In this document: one piece after another, positions 1 through 7,786 of the stretch
Layout of the letters: the number at the start of each line of letters is the position of its first letter
How positions within the stretch are numbered: position 1 is the first letter of the stretch
Assembly: GCA_934373295.1 (NCBI GenBank)
Contig: CAKROK010000001.1
Location: 1 to 64,000, forward strand
Direction: 5' to 3'
Length of the DNA: 64,000 nt
Origin: an uncultured Christensenellaceae bacterium
Lineage (GTDB): Bacteria; Bacillota; Clostridia; Christensenellales; Christensenellaceae
Made by a program: the position numbers and the translations under genes
The notes under the pieces: generated by a model
What the model was told of the DNA's origin: nothing
The model's database searches: none
Seen by the model: only the letters and a program-made list of their open reading frames with translations

Positions 1-13
1 CATCATACTGTGC

Positions 14-125
14 GTGCGGCGCAGCTTTCCTTCGCGAAAAGCAGGGGCATTTTCGCGAAGGAAAGTAGCTCGCGTCCGCGAGCCCGTTTTTGCGCGCCGA
101 AGGCGCGCAAAAACCTGCGCCGCAC
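14..125. repeat. Nested perfect inverted repeats (cloverleaf-like)
   Basis: Four perfect inverted repeats are nested. An outer 11-bp stem (14-24 with 115-125) encloses three adjacent hairpins: 16 bp (25-40 with 50-65, 9-nt loop), 7 bp (68-74 with 77-83, 2-nt loop) and 13 bp (86-98 with 102-114, 3-nt loop GAA). Only two dinucleotides (66-67 and 84-85) are unpaired between the arms, so 14-125 could fold into a four-way junction as DNA cruciform or RNA. It lies about 60 bp upstream of the SDR promoter. There is no coding frame through it and no T tract after it, so it is not an ordinary terminator. It may be a small palindromic repeat element; the family is not recognised. Confidence 0.75.
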
Positions 126-185
126 CTCGTCGGCAAGCTCTTTTAAAGTTCATCGAGCGGGATAAAGGTAAAATTTAATAAGCTC

Positions 186-214
186 TTGCATTTCCCATAC
201 AAATCGGTTATAAT
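186..214 (+). promoter_or_regulatory. Sigma-70-type promoter of the SDR gene
   Basis: The -35 box TTGCAT (186-191) and the -10 box TATAAT (209-214) are separated by 17 bp. A strong ribosome binding site AGGAGGAGA (about 239-246) precedes the ATG at 253. Confidence 0.8.
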
Positions 215-252
215 GTATACATCGTGAAAAAATTATCAGGAGGAGACTTGAT

Positions 253-1014
253 ATGAGATTTGTTGGTAGAAGCGTAGTTGTGACCGGAGCAAGCTCGGGC
301 ATGGGCAGACAGATCGCCCTTGAGTTCGCCGCAGAGGGCGCAAACGTCGTCGCCGTGGCCCGCCGTAAGGAGAGACTCGAAGAGCTGGCTCAAGAGACGC
401 AGACCCTCGAGGGAAAGATCGTTCCCTATGTCGGTGATATCTCTTTAGAAGAGGTTAACGAAGGCATGATCGATTTCGCCGTTAAGGAGTTCGGCAAGCT
501 GGACGTTCTCGTGAACAACGCTGGTATCATGGACGAGTTCAAGCCCTTGGGCGAAGTGACCGACGAGCACTGGACAAAGATCTTTAACGTCAACTTAAAC
601 GGCCCCATGTATGCAATGAGAAAAGCCGTTAACGTAATGCTCACTCAGGAAAACGGCGGTAATATCGTAAATGTAGCCTCCATCGGCGGCGTTCGCGGCT
701 GCCGCGCAGGTGCTGCATACACCGCTTCAAAGCACGCTTTGGTCGGTCTTTCCAAGAACACGGCTTACATGTACGTCGATAAGAAAATCCGCTGCAACAC
801 AGTTTGCCCGGGCGGCGTTGAGACCGAGGTCATGAACAGCCAGACGGACATCAGCCAGGCGGGTATCGCGAGAGTTATGGCCGGCCTCGATAAGGCTATC
901 CCCATGGGCAAGTCTCATGATATCGCTTCCGCAGTCCTCTACGTGGCGAGCGACGATGCAAGGTTCATGACGGGCGCGGAGATCGTCATTGACGGCGGCG
1001 TTTCCTGCAACTAA
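253..1014 (+). CDS. Short-chain dehydrogenase/reductase (SDR) family oxidoreductase
   Basis: This is a 253-residue classical SDR, a cytosolic NAD(P)-dependent oxidoreductase of the FabG/7-alpha-hydroxysteroid dehydrogenase type. The N-terminal Rossmann motif TGASSGMG (about 11-18), the NNAG motif and the catalytic YTASK motif are all present, and the C-terminal GAEIVIDGG segment is typical of the family. It has its own promoter and a strong ribosome binding site. The substrate cannot be read from sequence; in gut Clostridia such proteins act on ketoacyl groups, sugars or bile acids. The next gene starts 30 bp downstream and may be cotranscribed. Confidence 0.9.
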   Translation: MRFVGRSVVVTGASSGMGRQIALEFAAEGANVVAVARRKERLEELAQETQTLEGKIVPYVGDISLEEVNEGMIDFAVKEFGKLDVLVNNAGIMDEFKPLGEVTDEHWTKIFNVNLNGPMYAMRKAVNVMLTQENGGNIVNVASIGGVRGCRAGAAYTASKHALVGLSKNTAYMYVDKKIRCNTVCPGGVETEVMNSQTDISQAGIARVMAGLDKAIPMGKSHDIASAVLYVASDDARFMTGAEIVIDGGVSCN

Positions 1015-1044
1015 TAAAACTCAAATAGGAAGGTCGTTTTTCTA

Positions 1045-1758
1045 ATGATATGGAACCCGTGGCATGGCTGTAAAAAGCTGTCGGAGGGCTGTAAGAACTG
1101 CTATGTATACCGCAGGGACGGCTCTATCGGCAAGGACGCCTCTATAGTCACACTCACAAAAAGCATCGACCTTCCGCTGAAAAAGGACCGGTCGGGAAGG
1201 TATAAATTCCCCTCCGGCTCTCATCTCTTTTGCTGCATGACCTCCGATTTTTTCATCGATGAGGCTGACGAGTGGCGCAAAAGAGCGTGGGAGATTATGT
1301 CTATGCGCAGCGATATGAGCTTTACCATAATAACAAAGCGCATAGACCGTTTTTATGATTGCATCCCGCCCGATTGGGGCAGCGGCTATAAAAATGTGGC
1401 GATCTGCTGCACGATGGAAAATCAGCGCCGATTTGACGAGCGATTTCCCATTTTATGCGATATCCCCGCGGCGAAAAAGCTAATAAACTGCGAACCGCTC
1501 CTCTCCCCTATCAACATGAAAGGGCTGGATAACGCAGGCATTTCAAAGGTGATCGCGGGCGACGAAAGCGGCAGGGGCGCACGAGCCTGCGATTATGACT
1601 GGGTGCTCGATATACGAGCTCAGTGCATCAGTGCGCGTGTCCCCTTTCACTTTAAGCAGACGGGTGCGGCGTTTATAAAGGACGGAAGGCTGTATCACAT
1701 CTCCCGAAAGGACCAGCTTTCTCAGGCGCGGCGCGCTAAAATCGACTATAAACCATAA
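1045..1758 (+). CDS. DUF5131 / phage Gp37-Gp68-like protein
   Basis: This 237-residue protein opens with WNPWHGCKKLSEGCKNCY, which places three cysteines as Cx6CxxC, probably an iron-sulfur site. That start, together with the CCTMENQ and INCEPLL stretches, matches the DUF5131 family (also called phage Gp37/Gp68), a radical-SAM-like fold of unknown biochemical role found in phages and bacteria. ATG at 1045 follows AGGAAGG with an 11-nt gap. It sits 30 bp after the SDR gene on the same strand with no terminator seen between them. No phage genes are nearby, so a phage origin cannot be argued from context. Family assignment is confident; function is unknown. Confidence 0.8.
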   Translation: MIWNPWHGCKKLSEGCKNCYVYRRDGSIGKDASIVTLTKSIDLPLKKDRSGRYKFPSGSHLFCCMTSDFFIDEADEWRKRAWEIMSMRSDMSFTIITKRIDRFYDCIPPDWGSGYKNVAICCTMENQRRFDERFPILCDIPAAKKLINCEPLLSPINMKGLDNAGISKVIAGDESGRGARACDYDWVLDIRAQCISARVPFHFKQTGAAFIKDGRLYHISRKDQLSQARRAKIDYKP

Positions 1759-1803
1759 ATCGTATGAGGTTTTAAAAAAAATACCGCACTTGTACGATAT
1801 ATA

Positions 1804-1812
1804 TGGTATAAT
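1804..1812 (+). promoter_or_regulatory. Extended -10 promoter of the alcohol dehydrogenase
   Basis: TGGTATAAT is an extended -10 element (TGnTATAAT). No good -35 box lies 17 bp upstream. It is 35 bp before the ATG at 1847. Confidence 0.6.
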
Positions 1813-1846
1813 ATATTTGAATGACTTAAAATGGAGAGTAAAAACG

Positions 1847-3019
1847 ATGTCAAGATTTACACTACCAAGGAACATTTTCTACGGCGCAGGCTCTATGAAG
1901 GAGCTTGCAAACATCCGCGACAGACACCGCGCTTTCATCGTATCCGATAGGGTCATGGCGCAGCTCGGCGTTCTTTCCAAGCTTGAGAATATTTTAAACG
2001 AGGCGGGTCTCACCTCAACGATCTATACCGACGTTGAAAACGACCCCTCCATCGAGACGGTGCTCGCAGGTTCACAGGCGATGCTCGCTTTTGAACCCGA
2101 CCTCATCGTTGCACTGGGCGGCGGCTCGTGCATCGACGCGGCTAAGGCTATGTGGGTTTTCTATGAGCATCCCGACCTTACCTTTGAGCGCATTTTAGCC
2201 GAGGGCAGAGTTCCCTCTTTACGTCACAAGGCGATTTTGGCTGCTATCCCGTCCACGAGCGGCACGGGCAGCGAGGTCACATCCTTCGCGGTCATATCCG
2301 ACCACAAAGCAAAGGTCAAGTATCCCATCGTGGATTTCGAGGTCACTCCCGATATCGCGGTTTTGGATGAAGAGATCACGGCGACAATGCCGCCCAAGCT
2401 GGTTTCCTATACCGGTCTTGACGCGCTCTGCCACGGTATCGAGGCTTATGTCGCGAACTCCCGCTCCAACTTCACAAATCCCCTCGCGATACACGCGATA
2501 ACCATAATTTTCGGCTATCTTCAGGATAGCTATGACGGAAATCTTCAGGCGCGCGGCGAGATGCATATAGCGCAGTGTATGGCGGGTATGGCTTTTGCAA
2601 ATGCTCAATTAGGTATTACGCACTCTCTTGCTCACGCGATAGGCGGCGCGTTCGGTCTCCCCCACGGCCTTTGCAACGCGATATTGATGCCCTATGTCAT
2701 CAAATTCAACAGCCGTGAGCGCCGCGCAATGCGCCATTACGCAAACATCGGCAGGAGATTATCCCTCGAGGGCTTCCGCGAGATGAACCTCGTCAACTCC
2801 CTGGTTCGCTCCATAAACGAGCTTGAGGACTATATGAACATCCCCAAGACGTTCTATGACGCAGGCATAAGCGAGTTTAGATTCATCACTGAAAAGGAGA
2901 GCATCGCGAATAACGCGTTCCATGACAACTGCACCGCGAGCAATCCGAGAGCGGCTACTCCCGAGGATCTGCTCCACATTCTCGAGTGTGCTTACTACGG
3001 CAAACCTGTTACGAGATAA
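1847..3019 (+). CDS. Iron-containing alcohol dehydrogenase
   Basis: This 390-residue group III (iron-dependent) alcohol dehydrogenase would reduce aldehydes to alcohols with NAD(P)H, or the reverse, in the cytosol. Visible family features are the GGGSCIDAAK nucleotide-binding loop, the STSGTGSEVTSFAV motif, GLDALCHGIEAY, and the metal-site histidines in HSLAHAIGGAFGLPHG. The reading frame is open back to 1790, but ATG 1847 follows GGAG at a good distance and begins the conserved MSRFTLPRNIFYG start, so it is preferred. Homologues include EutG/PduQ. It is about 50 kb from the BMC operon, so a link to that pathway is only a guess. Confidence 0.92.
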   Translation: MSRFTLPRNIFYGAGSMKELANIRDRHRAFIVSDRVMAQLGVLSKLENILNEAGLTSTIYTDVENDPSIETVLAGSQAMLAFEPDLIVALGGGSCIDAAKAMWVFYEHPDLTFERILAEGRVPSLRHKAILAAIPSTSGTGSEVTSFAVISDHKAKVKYPIVDFEVTPDIAVLDEEITATMPPKLVSYTGLDALCHGIEAYVANSRSNFTNPLAIHAITIIFGYLQDSYDGNLQARGEMHIAQCMAGMAFANAQLGITHSLAHAIGGAFGLPHGLCNAILMPYVIKFNSRERRAMRHYANIGRRLSLEGFREMNLVNSLVRSINELEDYMNIPKTFYDAGISEFRFITEKESIANNAFHDNCTASNPRAATPEDLLHILECAYYGKPVTR

Positions 3020-3037
3020 CAAAAACAGTCTATATTT

Positions 3038-3089
3038 GCCCGTTTGTTTGGGAAACATAACATTTTCAAGCATGACGGGCTTTTATTTT
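3038..3089 (+). terminator. Possible terminator of the alcohol dehydrogenase gene
   Basis: GCCCGT (3038-3043) can pair with ACGGGC (3075-3080), followed by TTTTATTTT. The loop is long (31 nt), so the assignment is tentative. Confidence 0.4.
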
Positions 3090-3100
3090 GACTTTTTTAC

Positions 3101-3109
3101 TGATATAAT
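3101..3109 (+). promoter_or_regulatory. Extended -10 promoter of the LuxR-type gene
   Basis: TGATATAAT fits the extended -10 consensus. It is 39 bp upstream of the ATG at 3149. The TTGACT at 3088-3093 is too close to act as its -35 box. Confidence 0.5.
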
Positions 3110-3148
3110 ATATTAGTTAAACGAACATTTTATCTGAACGGGTTATTT

Positions 3149-4573
3149 ATGAAAGCATTTGCAAAGCGCAATTACATAGCGGCGATACTCATGATGAGCG
3201 TCTACACGTTTGTCTTTCTCGGGTTGGAGTATCACTTTATACAATCGATATCCTCAAGCATAGATGAACACGGCACGGTCTTAGCACAGAATTTTGTATT
3301 GGGCGCGAGCGCTCTCGGCTTTTTCTTATACGCATTCATTTCAAGAGTCACAAAAAACAGACGCACATCCTCCATATTGAGCGCATCATTAACGCTCATA
3401 TGTGCAATATGCATCGCATTGATCGAATCATTATCCAAACACGCCGCGCTTATGCTCTTCGGCGTGATAGAATTCATTATTTTAGGCTTTATGGGCGGAA
3501 TGGTTTATCACATTAGTGCCAAAATCCTCGGAACAAATGAGTTTCTCGCACGTCAGGTCGGCGTTTCATATGCATTGAGCATTGTTCTTCAGCTTTTGCT
3601 CAATAACCTGCTGTCCTCAGCAATTGCTCAGGCCGTCATTCTCGCCGTCTTTTTAACCGGCCTTTGCATCATGCTGATAATTACGTCGCGCAGCGAAATC
3701 ATAGTTCAAATAAACGAAAACAAAAGCGAAATCTCCCCTATCGTCAACAAGCGCTCTATCATCGCGGGCGTGGTTTTAGCCCTGCTCATAGCGTGCATGG
3801 CGTCCATCTTCAGTACGCTTGACAACGCCGTGACATTGGAGCACGCCGCAGGAAAGATGAACATAACCGAATGGCCGCGCGGCATTTTGGCGTTGAGCGG
3901 GCTGTGCGCGGGCTTTATTTTCGACCTGCGCAACAGAAAATTCATGAACATGGTTATGTACTGCGTCATGATGCTCTCGACGATTTGCGTCGCCGTGCTC
4001 AGGGCGGGCGGCCCGTTTTTGATAGGTCTTATCGTTTTTTATCTCTCCTCCGGCTTCTTCGTGGTGTACTTCACCGCGAGCTTTATGGAGCTGTCCGCAA
4101 GCACAAGCACCCCCGCGTTGTGGGCGGGCATGGGCAGGACAGCGAACAACCTTAGCGCCGCGTTTTTGAGCGGCGGCTCGCTCGCGCTCATAAGCTCGGG
4201 CGACAGCATGCTTTCCATAGTGACCGCGCTCGTTTTATTCGTCGCGGTCAGCATACTCATGGCGATCTATATTTCCAAGAAAAACGCAATTTCGTCCGCC
4301 GAAATAGACAACTCCGCCGTGAATCTCATGCAGGCAGACAGGTTTGACAGCTTTTGTGAAAAGTATAAGCTGACCGAGAGGGAAAAGGACGTTTTCGACG
4401 CGCTCGTGAATACGGAAAACAGCATACAGGAGATATCCGACGCCCTGTATATTTCCCGCAGGACATGTCAGCGCCACATCACCTCCATTTACGAAAAATT
4501 AGGCGTCAAATCCAGAATGGGTCTGTATCAGGTTTATCTGACTGGCGAGAACAGGCGCGATTCAATTGAATAA
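3149..4573 (+). CDS. Membrane-anchored LuxR-family transcriptional regulator
   Basis: This 474-residue protein joins an N-terminal region of about 385 residues, rich in hydrophobic helices (roughly 10-12 predicted segments, MFS-like), to a C-terminal LuxR-type helix-turn-helix. The HTH (about 405-465) contains LTEREKDVFDALV, EISDALYISRRTCQRH and IYEKLGVKSR, all typical of the family. The layout resembles membrane-fused LuxR regulators common in Coriobacteria and some Clostridia, where the membrane part is thought to sense a ligand. No target is identified; the neighbouring dehydrogenases or the signalling operon downstream are candidates by position only. A terminator follows at 4592. Confidence 0.85.
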   Translation: MKAFAKRNYIAAILMMSVYTFVFLGLEYHFIQSISSSIDEHGTVLAQNFVLGASALGFFLYAFISRVTKNRRTSSILSASLTLICAICIALIESLSKHAALMLFGVIEFIILGFMGGMVYHISAKILGTNEFLARQVGVSYALSIVLQLLLNNLLSSAIAQAVILAVFLTGLCIMLIITSRSEIIVQINENKSEISPIVNKRSIIAGVVLALLIACMASIFSTLDNAVTLEHAAGKMNITEWPRGILALSGLCAGFIFDLRNRKFMNMVMYCVMMLSTICVAVLRAGGPFLIGLIVFYLSSGFFVVYFTASFMELSASTSTPALWAGMGRTANNLSAAFLSGGSLALISSGDSMLSIVTALVLFVAVSILMAIYISKKNAISSAEIDNSAVNLMQADRFDSFCEKYKLTEREKDVFDALVNTENSIQEISDALYISRRTCQRHITSIYEKLGVKSRMGLYQVYLTGENRRDSIE

Positions 4574-4591
4574 AAATCAGTTTATCATCCA

Positions 4592-4619
4592 AGAGGTTTT
4601 TGATAAAGCCTCTTTTTTT
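4592..4619 (+). terminator. Rho-independent terminator after the LuxR-type gene
   Basis: A 9-bp stem (4592-4600 with 4605-4613, one G-T pair) has a 4-nt loop and is followed by six T residues. Confidence 0.8.
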
Positions 4620-4635
4620 GTTCAAAAAATACGTT

Positions 4636-4651
4636 TGGCGCACGTGCGCCA
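4636..4651. promoter_or_regulatory. Perfect 16-bp palindrome upstream of the signalling operon
   Basis: TGGCGCACGTGCGCCA is its own reverse complement. It lies 119 bp before the first gene of the signalling operon and just after a terminator, in otherwise AT-rich DNA. It could be an operator for a dimeric regulator; no regulator is assigned. Confidence 0.45.
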
Positions 4652-4769
4652 TGTCGATTTTCCGTCCTTTTTAAAAGGTTGGCGCGTTTACGACGTTAAT
4701 TTTTAATTGAAAAGCATATAGAATTCAAATTGAGAAATTTCAAATTATAAAAGGAGGATAATGTTATAG

Positions 4770-5291
4770 ATGAAACAATGCGACAACGGTCATTTTTATG
4801 ACGAGGCGCGCTTTACAAGCTGTCCCTACTGCCGCGAGAGGTCATTTGTCGGAAAGACGACCGCAATAAGCAGCTCCATCGGCAAGACAGTCGCGGTAAG
4901 CTCATACGACTGCGGAAAAACCGTCGCCGTTTCCTCGGGGACGATCGCCGAGCCTGCGACGGGGTTTCTCATATGCATAGACGGGCCGCACCGCGGGGCG
5001 GATTTCAAGCTCTTCTCGGGCAGGAACTTCATCGGACGCGCCGCCGCGATGGACGTTTCCCTTCCGTCGGATGAGCGCGTTTCCAGGGAAAGCCACGCTT
5101 TAGTCACATATGACGCAAAGAACAACACTTTCACCCTATCGCCCGGGCTTAGCCGCGGGATAACCTATCTAAACGGTCAGCAGATCGAAGCGGTCACGCA
5201 GCTCAAAGCGCGAGACGTGATAGAGGTCGGCGATACCCGCCTGATGTTCATTCCCGTATGCGGCGAGGACTTCAAGTGGGATGACTGTTAA
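4770..5291 (+). CDS. Zinc-ribbon and FHA domain protein
   Basis: This 173-residue cytosolic protein starts with a zinc-ribbon-like segment (Cys4, His8, Cys18, Cys21), continues through a Thr/Ser-rich linker, and ends in a forkhead-associated (FHA) domain (about 85-162) that binds phosphothreonine peptides. FHA landmarks are GR at 89-90, SRESH at 105-109 and LNGQ at 134-137. The linker carries three copies of GKT(T/V)A(I/V)SS starting near residues 28, 38 and 49, plausible phospho-acceptor sites for the kinase in the same operon. It is the first gene of the operon, with AGGAGG 12 nt before the ATG. The next gene overlaps it by 11 bp. Confidence 0.85.
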   Translation: MKQCDNGHFYDEARFTSCPYCRERSFVGKTTAISSSIGKTVAVSSYDCGKTVAVSSGTIAEPATGFLICIDGPHRGADFKLFSGRNFIGRAAAMDVSLPSDERVSRESHALVTYDAKNNTFTLSPGLSRGITYLNGQQIEAVTQLKARDVIEVGDTRLMFIPVCGEDFKWDDC

Positions 5292-6168
5292 TATGCACGC
5301 GCCCGTAACGGCGCTTTCCCTGAGCACTGCGCACATTTTTTATATCGCGATATCGGCCTTAATATTATTGGCCGCGATATGCATTTTCGCGATAATATTA
5401 AAGCGCAGACGAAGGAGTAAAAAAGATAACGGCAGCGGTGAGAAAATGACGCTTGAAATTTCCAATCTTCAGGGCATAGGTGCGCGAAGCGAACAGCAAG
5501 ACGCCTTTTGCATATCGCGTTTAGAAGATTATCCGCGAAAGGGGCTTTTGGCGGTGGTGTGCGACGGAATGGGCGGCCTTTCTTCCGGCAGCATGATAGC
5601 CAAAGAGGCGGCGTCCGGCCTTATAAAGAGCTTTAACGAATCGGAAAAGCTCGATATAACCGAGCGGATAGTCGATGAAATAGACAGGTCATATGCAAAA
5701 TACCGCGGACAATCGGGCGCAACACTCGTCGCGGCTTACATAATGGAAAATGAGCTGTCATTTTGGAGCATAGGCGACAGCGACATATACCTTCTGCGCG
5801 AAGATGAGCTTTATCGCCTGAATCGCCGGCAGACTTATGCCAACGAGCTCGCCATGCGCGCGATAGACGGGGCGATAAGCGTCGAGGATGCGTATAACGA
5901 CCCGCAGGCAGCGTCTCTATGCGAATTTCTGGGTAAAAAAGACGCCGTATGTGAGCATACGCGAATACCGCTTCCGCTTGAAAAGAGCGACTGCATAATG
6001 CTGTGCTCGGATGGAATAAGAAACACGCTGACGTTTTCACAGATAAAAAAATCCATGGCGTTAAGCGCCGAGGAGTGTGTAAGCAGGCTTGAGAGAGAGA
6101 TAAAGCACGCAAACAGCACACAACAGGACAATTACACCGCAATTATAATTAAAACAGGAGGAAAATAA
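5281..6168 (+). CDS. PP2C-family Ser/Thr protein phosphatase with N-terminal membrane anchor
   Basis: This 295-residue protein has one hydrophobic segment (about 17-41), a basic stop-transfer stretch, then a cytosolic PP2C domain. The metal-binding and catalytic motifs are intact: RSEQQD (Asp74), CDGMGG (Asp95), SGAT, IGDSD, CSDG and QDNYT. It would dephosphorylate Ser/Thr phosphoproteins made by the kinase encoded three genes downstream. The chosen start overlaps the FHA gene by 11 bp; an in-frame ATG at 5293 is an alternative start. Confidence 0.9.
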   Translation: MTVNMHAPVTALSLSTAHIFYIAISALILLAAICIFAIILKRRRRSKKDNGSGEKMTLEISNLQGIGARSEQQDAFCISRLEDYPRKGLLAVVCDGMGGLSSGSMIAKEAASGLIKSFNESEKLDITERIVDEIDRSYAKYRGQSGATLVAAYIMENELSFWSIGDSDIYLLREDELYRLNRRQTYANELAMRAIDGAISVEDAYNDPQAASLCEFLGKKDAVCEHTRIPLPLEKSDCIMLCSDGIRNTLTFSQIKKSMALSAEECVSRLEREIKHANSTQQDNYTAIIIKTGGK

Positions 6169-6169
6169 A

Positions 6170-7462
6170 TTGACAGCAAATAAATCATTCAACAAACGGA
6201 TCACGGCGATAATACTGCTCGCCATCGGCGGATTATGCCTCATAATGGGCATATTGGGCTTTGCGCTGGATGACAAGATCGACCCCTATGAGGTGAGAAA
6301 CGGCATCGCGATGGTATATACGATGGTATACGACAATCAGGGCAACAGCGAGAGCGGCTGGGGCACGGGCTGGTGCATTGGCAAACCGGGCGAGCCCGTC
6401 GAGTATATCGTAACTAACGGTCACGTGGTCGATAAGGCATATACCTATCCGCGCTACGACTCGGCCACCTACGGCGGAGATATCAAGGTATACTTCTCCG
6501 CTGCGGAGAATGACTACGTCCAGGCGAAGGTCGTATACTTCTCCCCTTTTAACGAAAAGGACATTGCTATCTTGCAGCTCCCCACCCCTACCGACAAGCG
6601 CACGGCACTCACTCTGCGCGATTCTGACAGCGTGAGCATAGGCAGCACTGCGTATGCGCTCGGCTACCCCGGCGACTCCGTAAGACAGCAGGATTTCGTC
6701 ACCTATGACAAGGACGACGTCACCATGACGAGAGGCATCGTCAGCAAGCGCACGACCACTAACTACTCGACGTATGAGGCGTTTCAGATGGACGTCTCCA
6801 TCGCGGGCGGAAACTCGGGCGGCCCGCTCGTGGATGAAAACGGCAGCGTCATCGGCATAAACGCGGCGGGCGCGCTCGACCCGAACACGGGCGTTTCCGT
6901 GGGCATGAATTACGCCATCACCATAAACGAGCTCGTTAAAATTCTCGATTCCGAGCACATCGACTATACCTTAAAGCACTCCGCAAGCGGCTTTTTCGCA
7001 TCCTGGATGGGCTATGTGTTTGTTCCCCTCGGCGTGATACTGCTTGTATTGGGCACGTTCATGATGCTTTCCAGCATGGGCGTATTTGATAAAAAAGCGC
7101 CCGTGAGCGACGATATGGTAAAGACGGCAAAGGTAATGCGCAAGGGCTATGTCATGGGTGTTACGGGAAAATTCGCCGGACAGAGCTTTGAGATAACCGA
7201 AGCGGGGCTGCTCATAGGGCGCGACCCCGTGAGCTGCAACATAGTCTATGAGGCGCAGACCCCCGGGATAAGCGCGAGACATTGCCGCATAGCATACGAC
7301 AAAAACTCCGAGCGCTTTACTCTGACGGACGTCGGCTCGAGCTACGGCACATTCCTCGCAGGCGGCAGAAAGCTCACGCCCAACGCTCCCGAAGCGCTTA
7401 ATTCCGGCGACAGATTCTATCTTTGCGACGAAAACAACACATTTAGCGTAACGGTCAAATGA
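6170..7462 (+). CDS. Trypsin-like serine protease, transmembrane, with C-terminal FHA domain
   Basis: This 430-residue protein begins at a TTG codon (6170) with AGGAGG at 6156-6161, an ideal 8-nt gap, directly after the PP2C stop. Its domain order is TM helix (about 12-31), HtrA-like trypsin fold (about 45-260), second TM helix (about 280-302) and FHA domain (about 347-428). The catalytic triad is visible as His85 (TNGHVVD), Asp131 (KDIAIL) and Ser216 (GNSGGP). FHA landmarks are GR 350-351 and SARH 368-371. No PDZ domain is present. The two helices predict that the protease faces outside and the FHA domain inside, linking cytosolic phospho-signalling to an extracytoplasmic protease. Confidence 0.88.
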   Translation: MTANKSFNKRITAIILLAIGGLCLIMGILGFALDDKIDPYEVRNGIAMVYTMVYDNQGNSESGWGTGWCIGKPGEPVEYIVTNGHVVDKAYTYPRYDSATYGGDIKVYFSAAENDYVQAKVVYFSPFNEKDIAILQLPTPTDKRTALTLRDSDSVSIGSTAYALGYPGDSVRQQDFVTYDKDDVTMTRGIVSKRTTTNYSTYEAFQMDVSIAGGNSGGPLVDENGSVIGINAAGALDPNTGVSVGMNYAITINELVKILDSEHIDYTLKHSASGFFASWMGYVFVPLGVILLVLGTFMMLSSMGVFDKKAPVSDDMVKTAKVMRKGYVMGVTGKFAGQSFEITEAGLLIGRDPVSCNIVYEAQTPGISARHCRIAYDKNSERFTLTDVGSSYGTFLAGGRKLTPNAPEALNSGDRFYLCDENNTFSVTVK

Positions 7463-7466
7463 TCTC

Positions 7467-7781
7467 ATGAGCTCATATCGATTTACGGGCAAAAACCTCG
7501 GCGGGGACAATTATCTTCCCGCCGACGTGCCCTATGAAAACATCTATCATTTAAAAAAGAACGGTGCATTTGCAAAGGTGGAAAATATTCCGCAGCTGTC
7601 TGCCGATGAGGGCGTTTTCGCATATTCGGGTGAGCTGTTTATAAGGCCGCTCGAGCTTCGCATAGAGTTCATACAATCCGCGGATGCAAGGCAATGGGTG
7701 TGCGCACTGCTGCTAAGGCACATCGAGCGCGTGCGCAGCATAACCGCCGACATAACCGCATACGCCGAAATAAAGGAGTAA
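7467..7781 (+). CDS. Small protein of unknown function in signalling operon
   Basis: This 104-residue protein, starting MSSYRFTGKNLGGDNYLPAD, has no recognised domain, signal peptide or membrane segment. It is real by context: it starts 4 bp after the protease gene, ends 5 bp before the kinase start, and runs in frame through operon-like codon use. A C-terminal mixed helix (about 76-100) is likely. It may be an adaptor or a substrate of the kinase/phosphatase pair, but nothing in the sequence proves it. Confidence 0.7.
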   Translation: MSSYRFTGKNLGGDNYLPADVPYENIYHLKKNGAFAKVENIPQLSADEGVFAYSGELFIRPLELRIEFIQSADARQWVCALLLRHIERVRSITADITAYAEIKE

Positions 7782-7786
7782 AAATA

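Noticed and set aside
1045..1758. DUF5131 gene as evidence of a prophage
   Set aside because: The family is often named after phage Gp37/Gp68, but no integrase, structural or lysis genes or attachment sites are nearby.
1847..3019. Iron-containing alcohol dehydrogenase as the missing alcohol-forming partner of the BMC operon
   Set aside because: It has its own promoter about 45 kb away and no encapsulation-like terminal helix, so there is no sequence support for a link.
3088..3109. TTGACT plus TATAAT as a standard promoter for the LuxR-type gene
   Set aside because: The spacing is only 10 bp; the extended -10 reading is kept instead.
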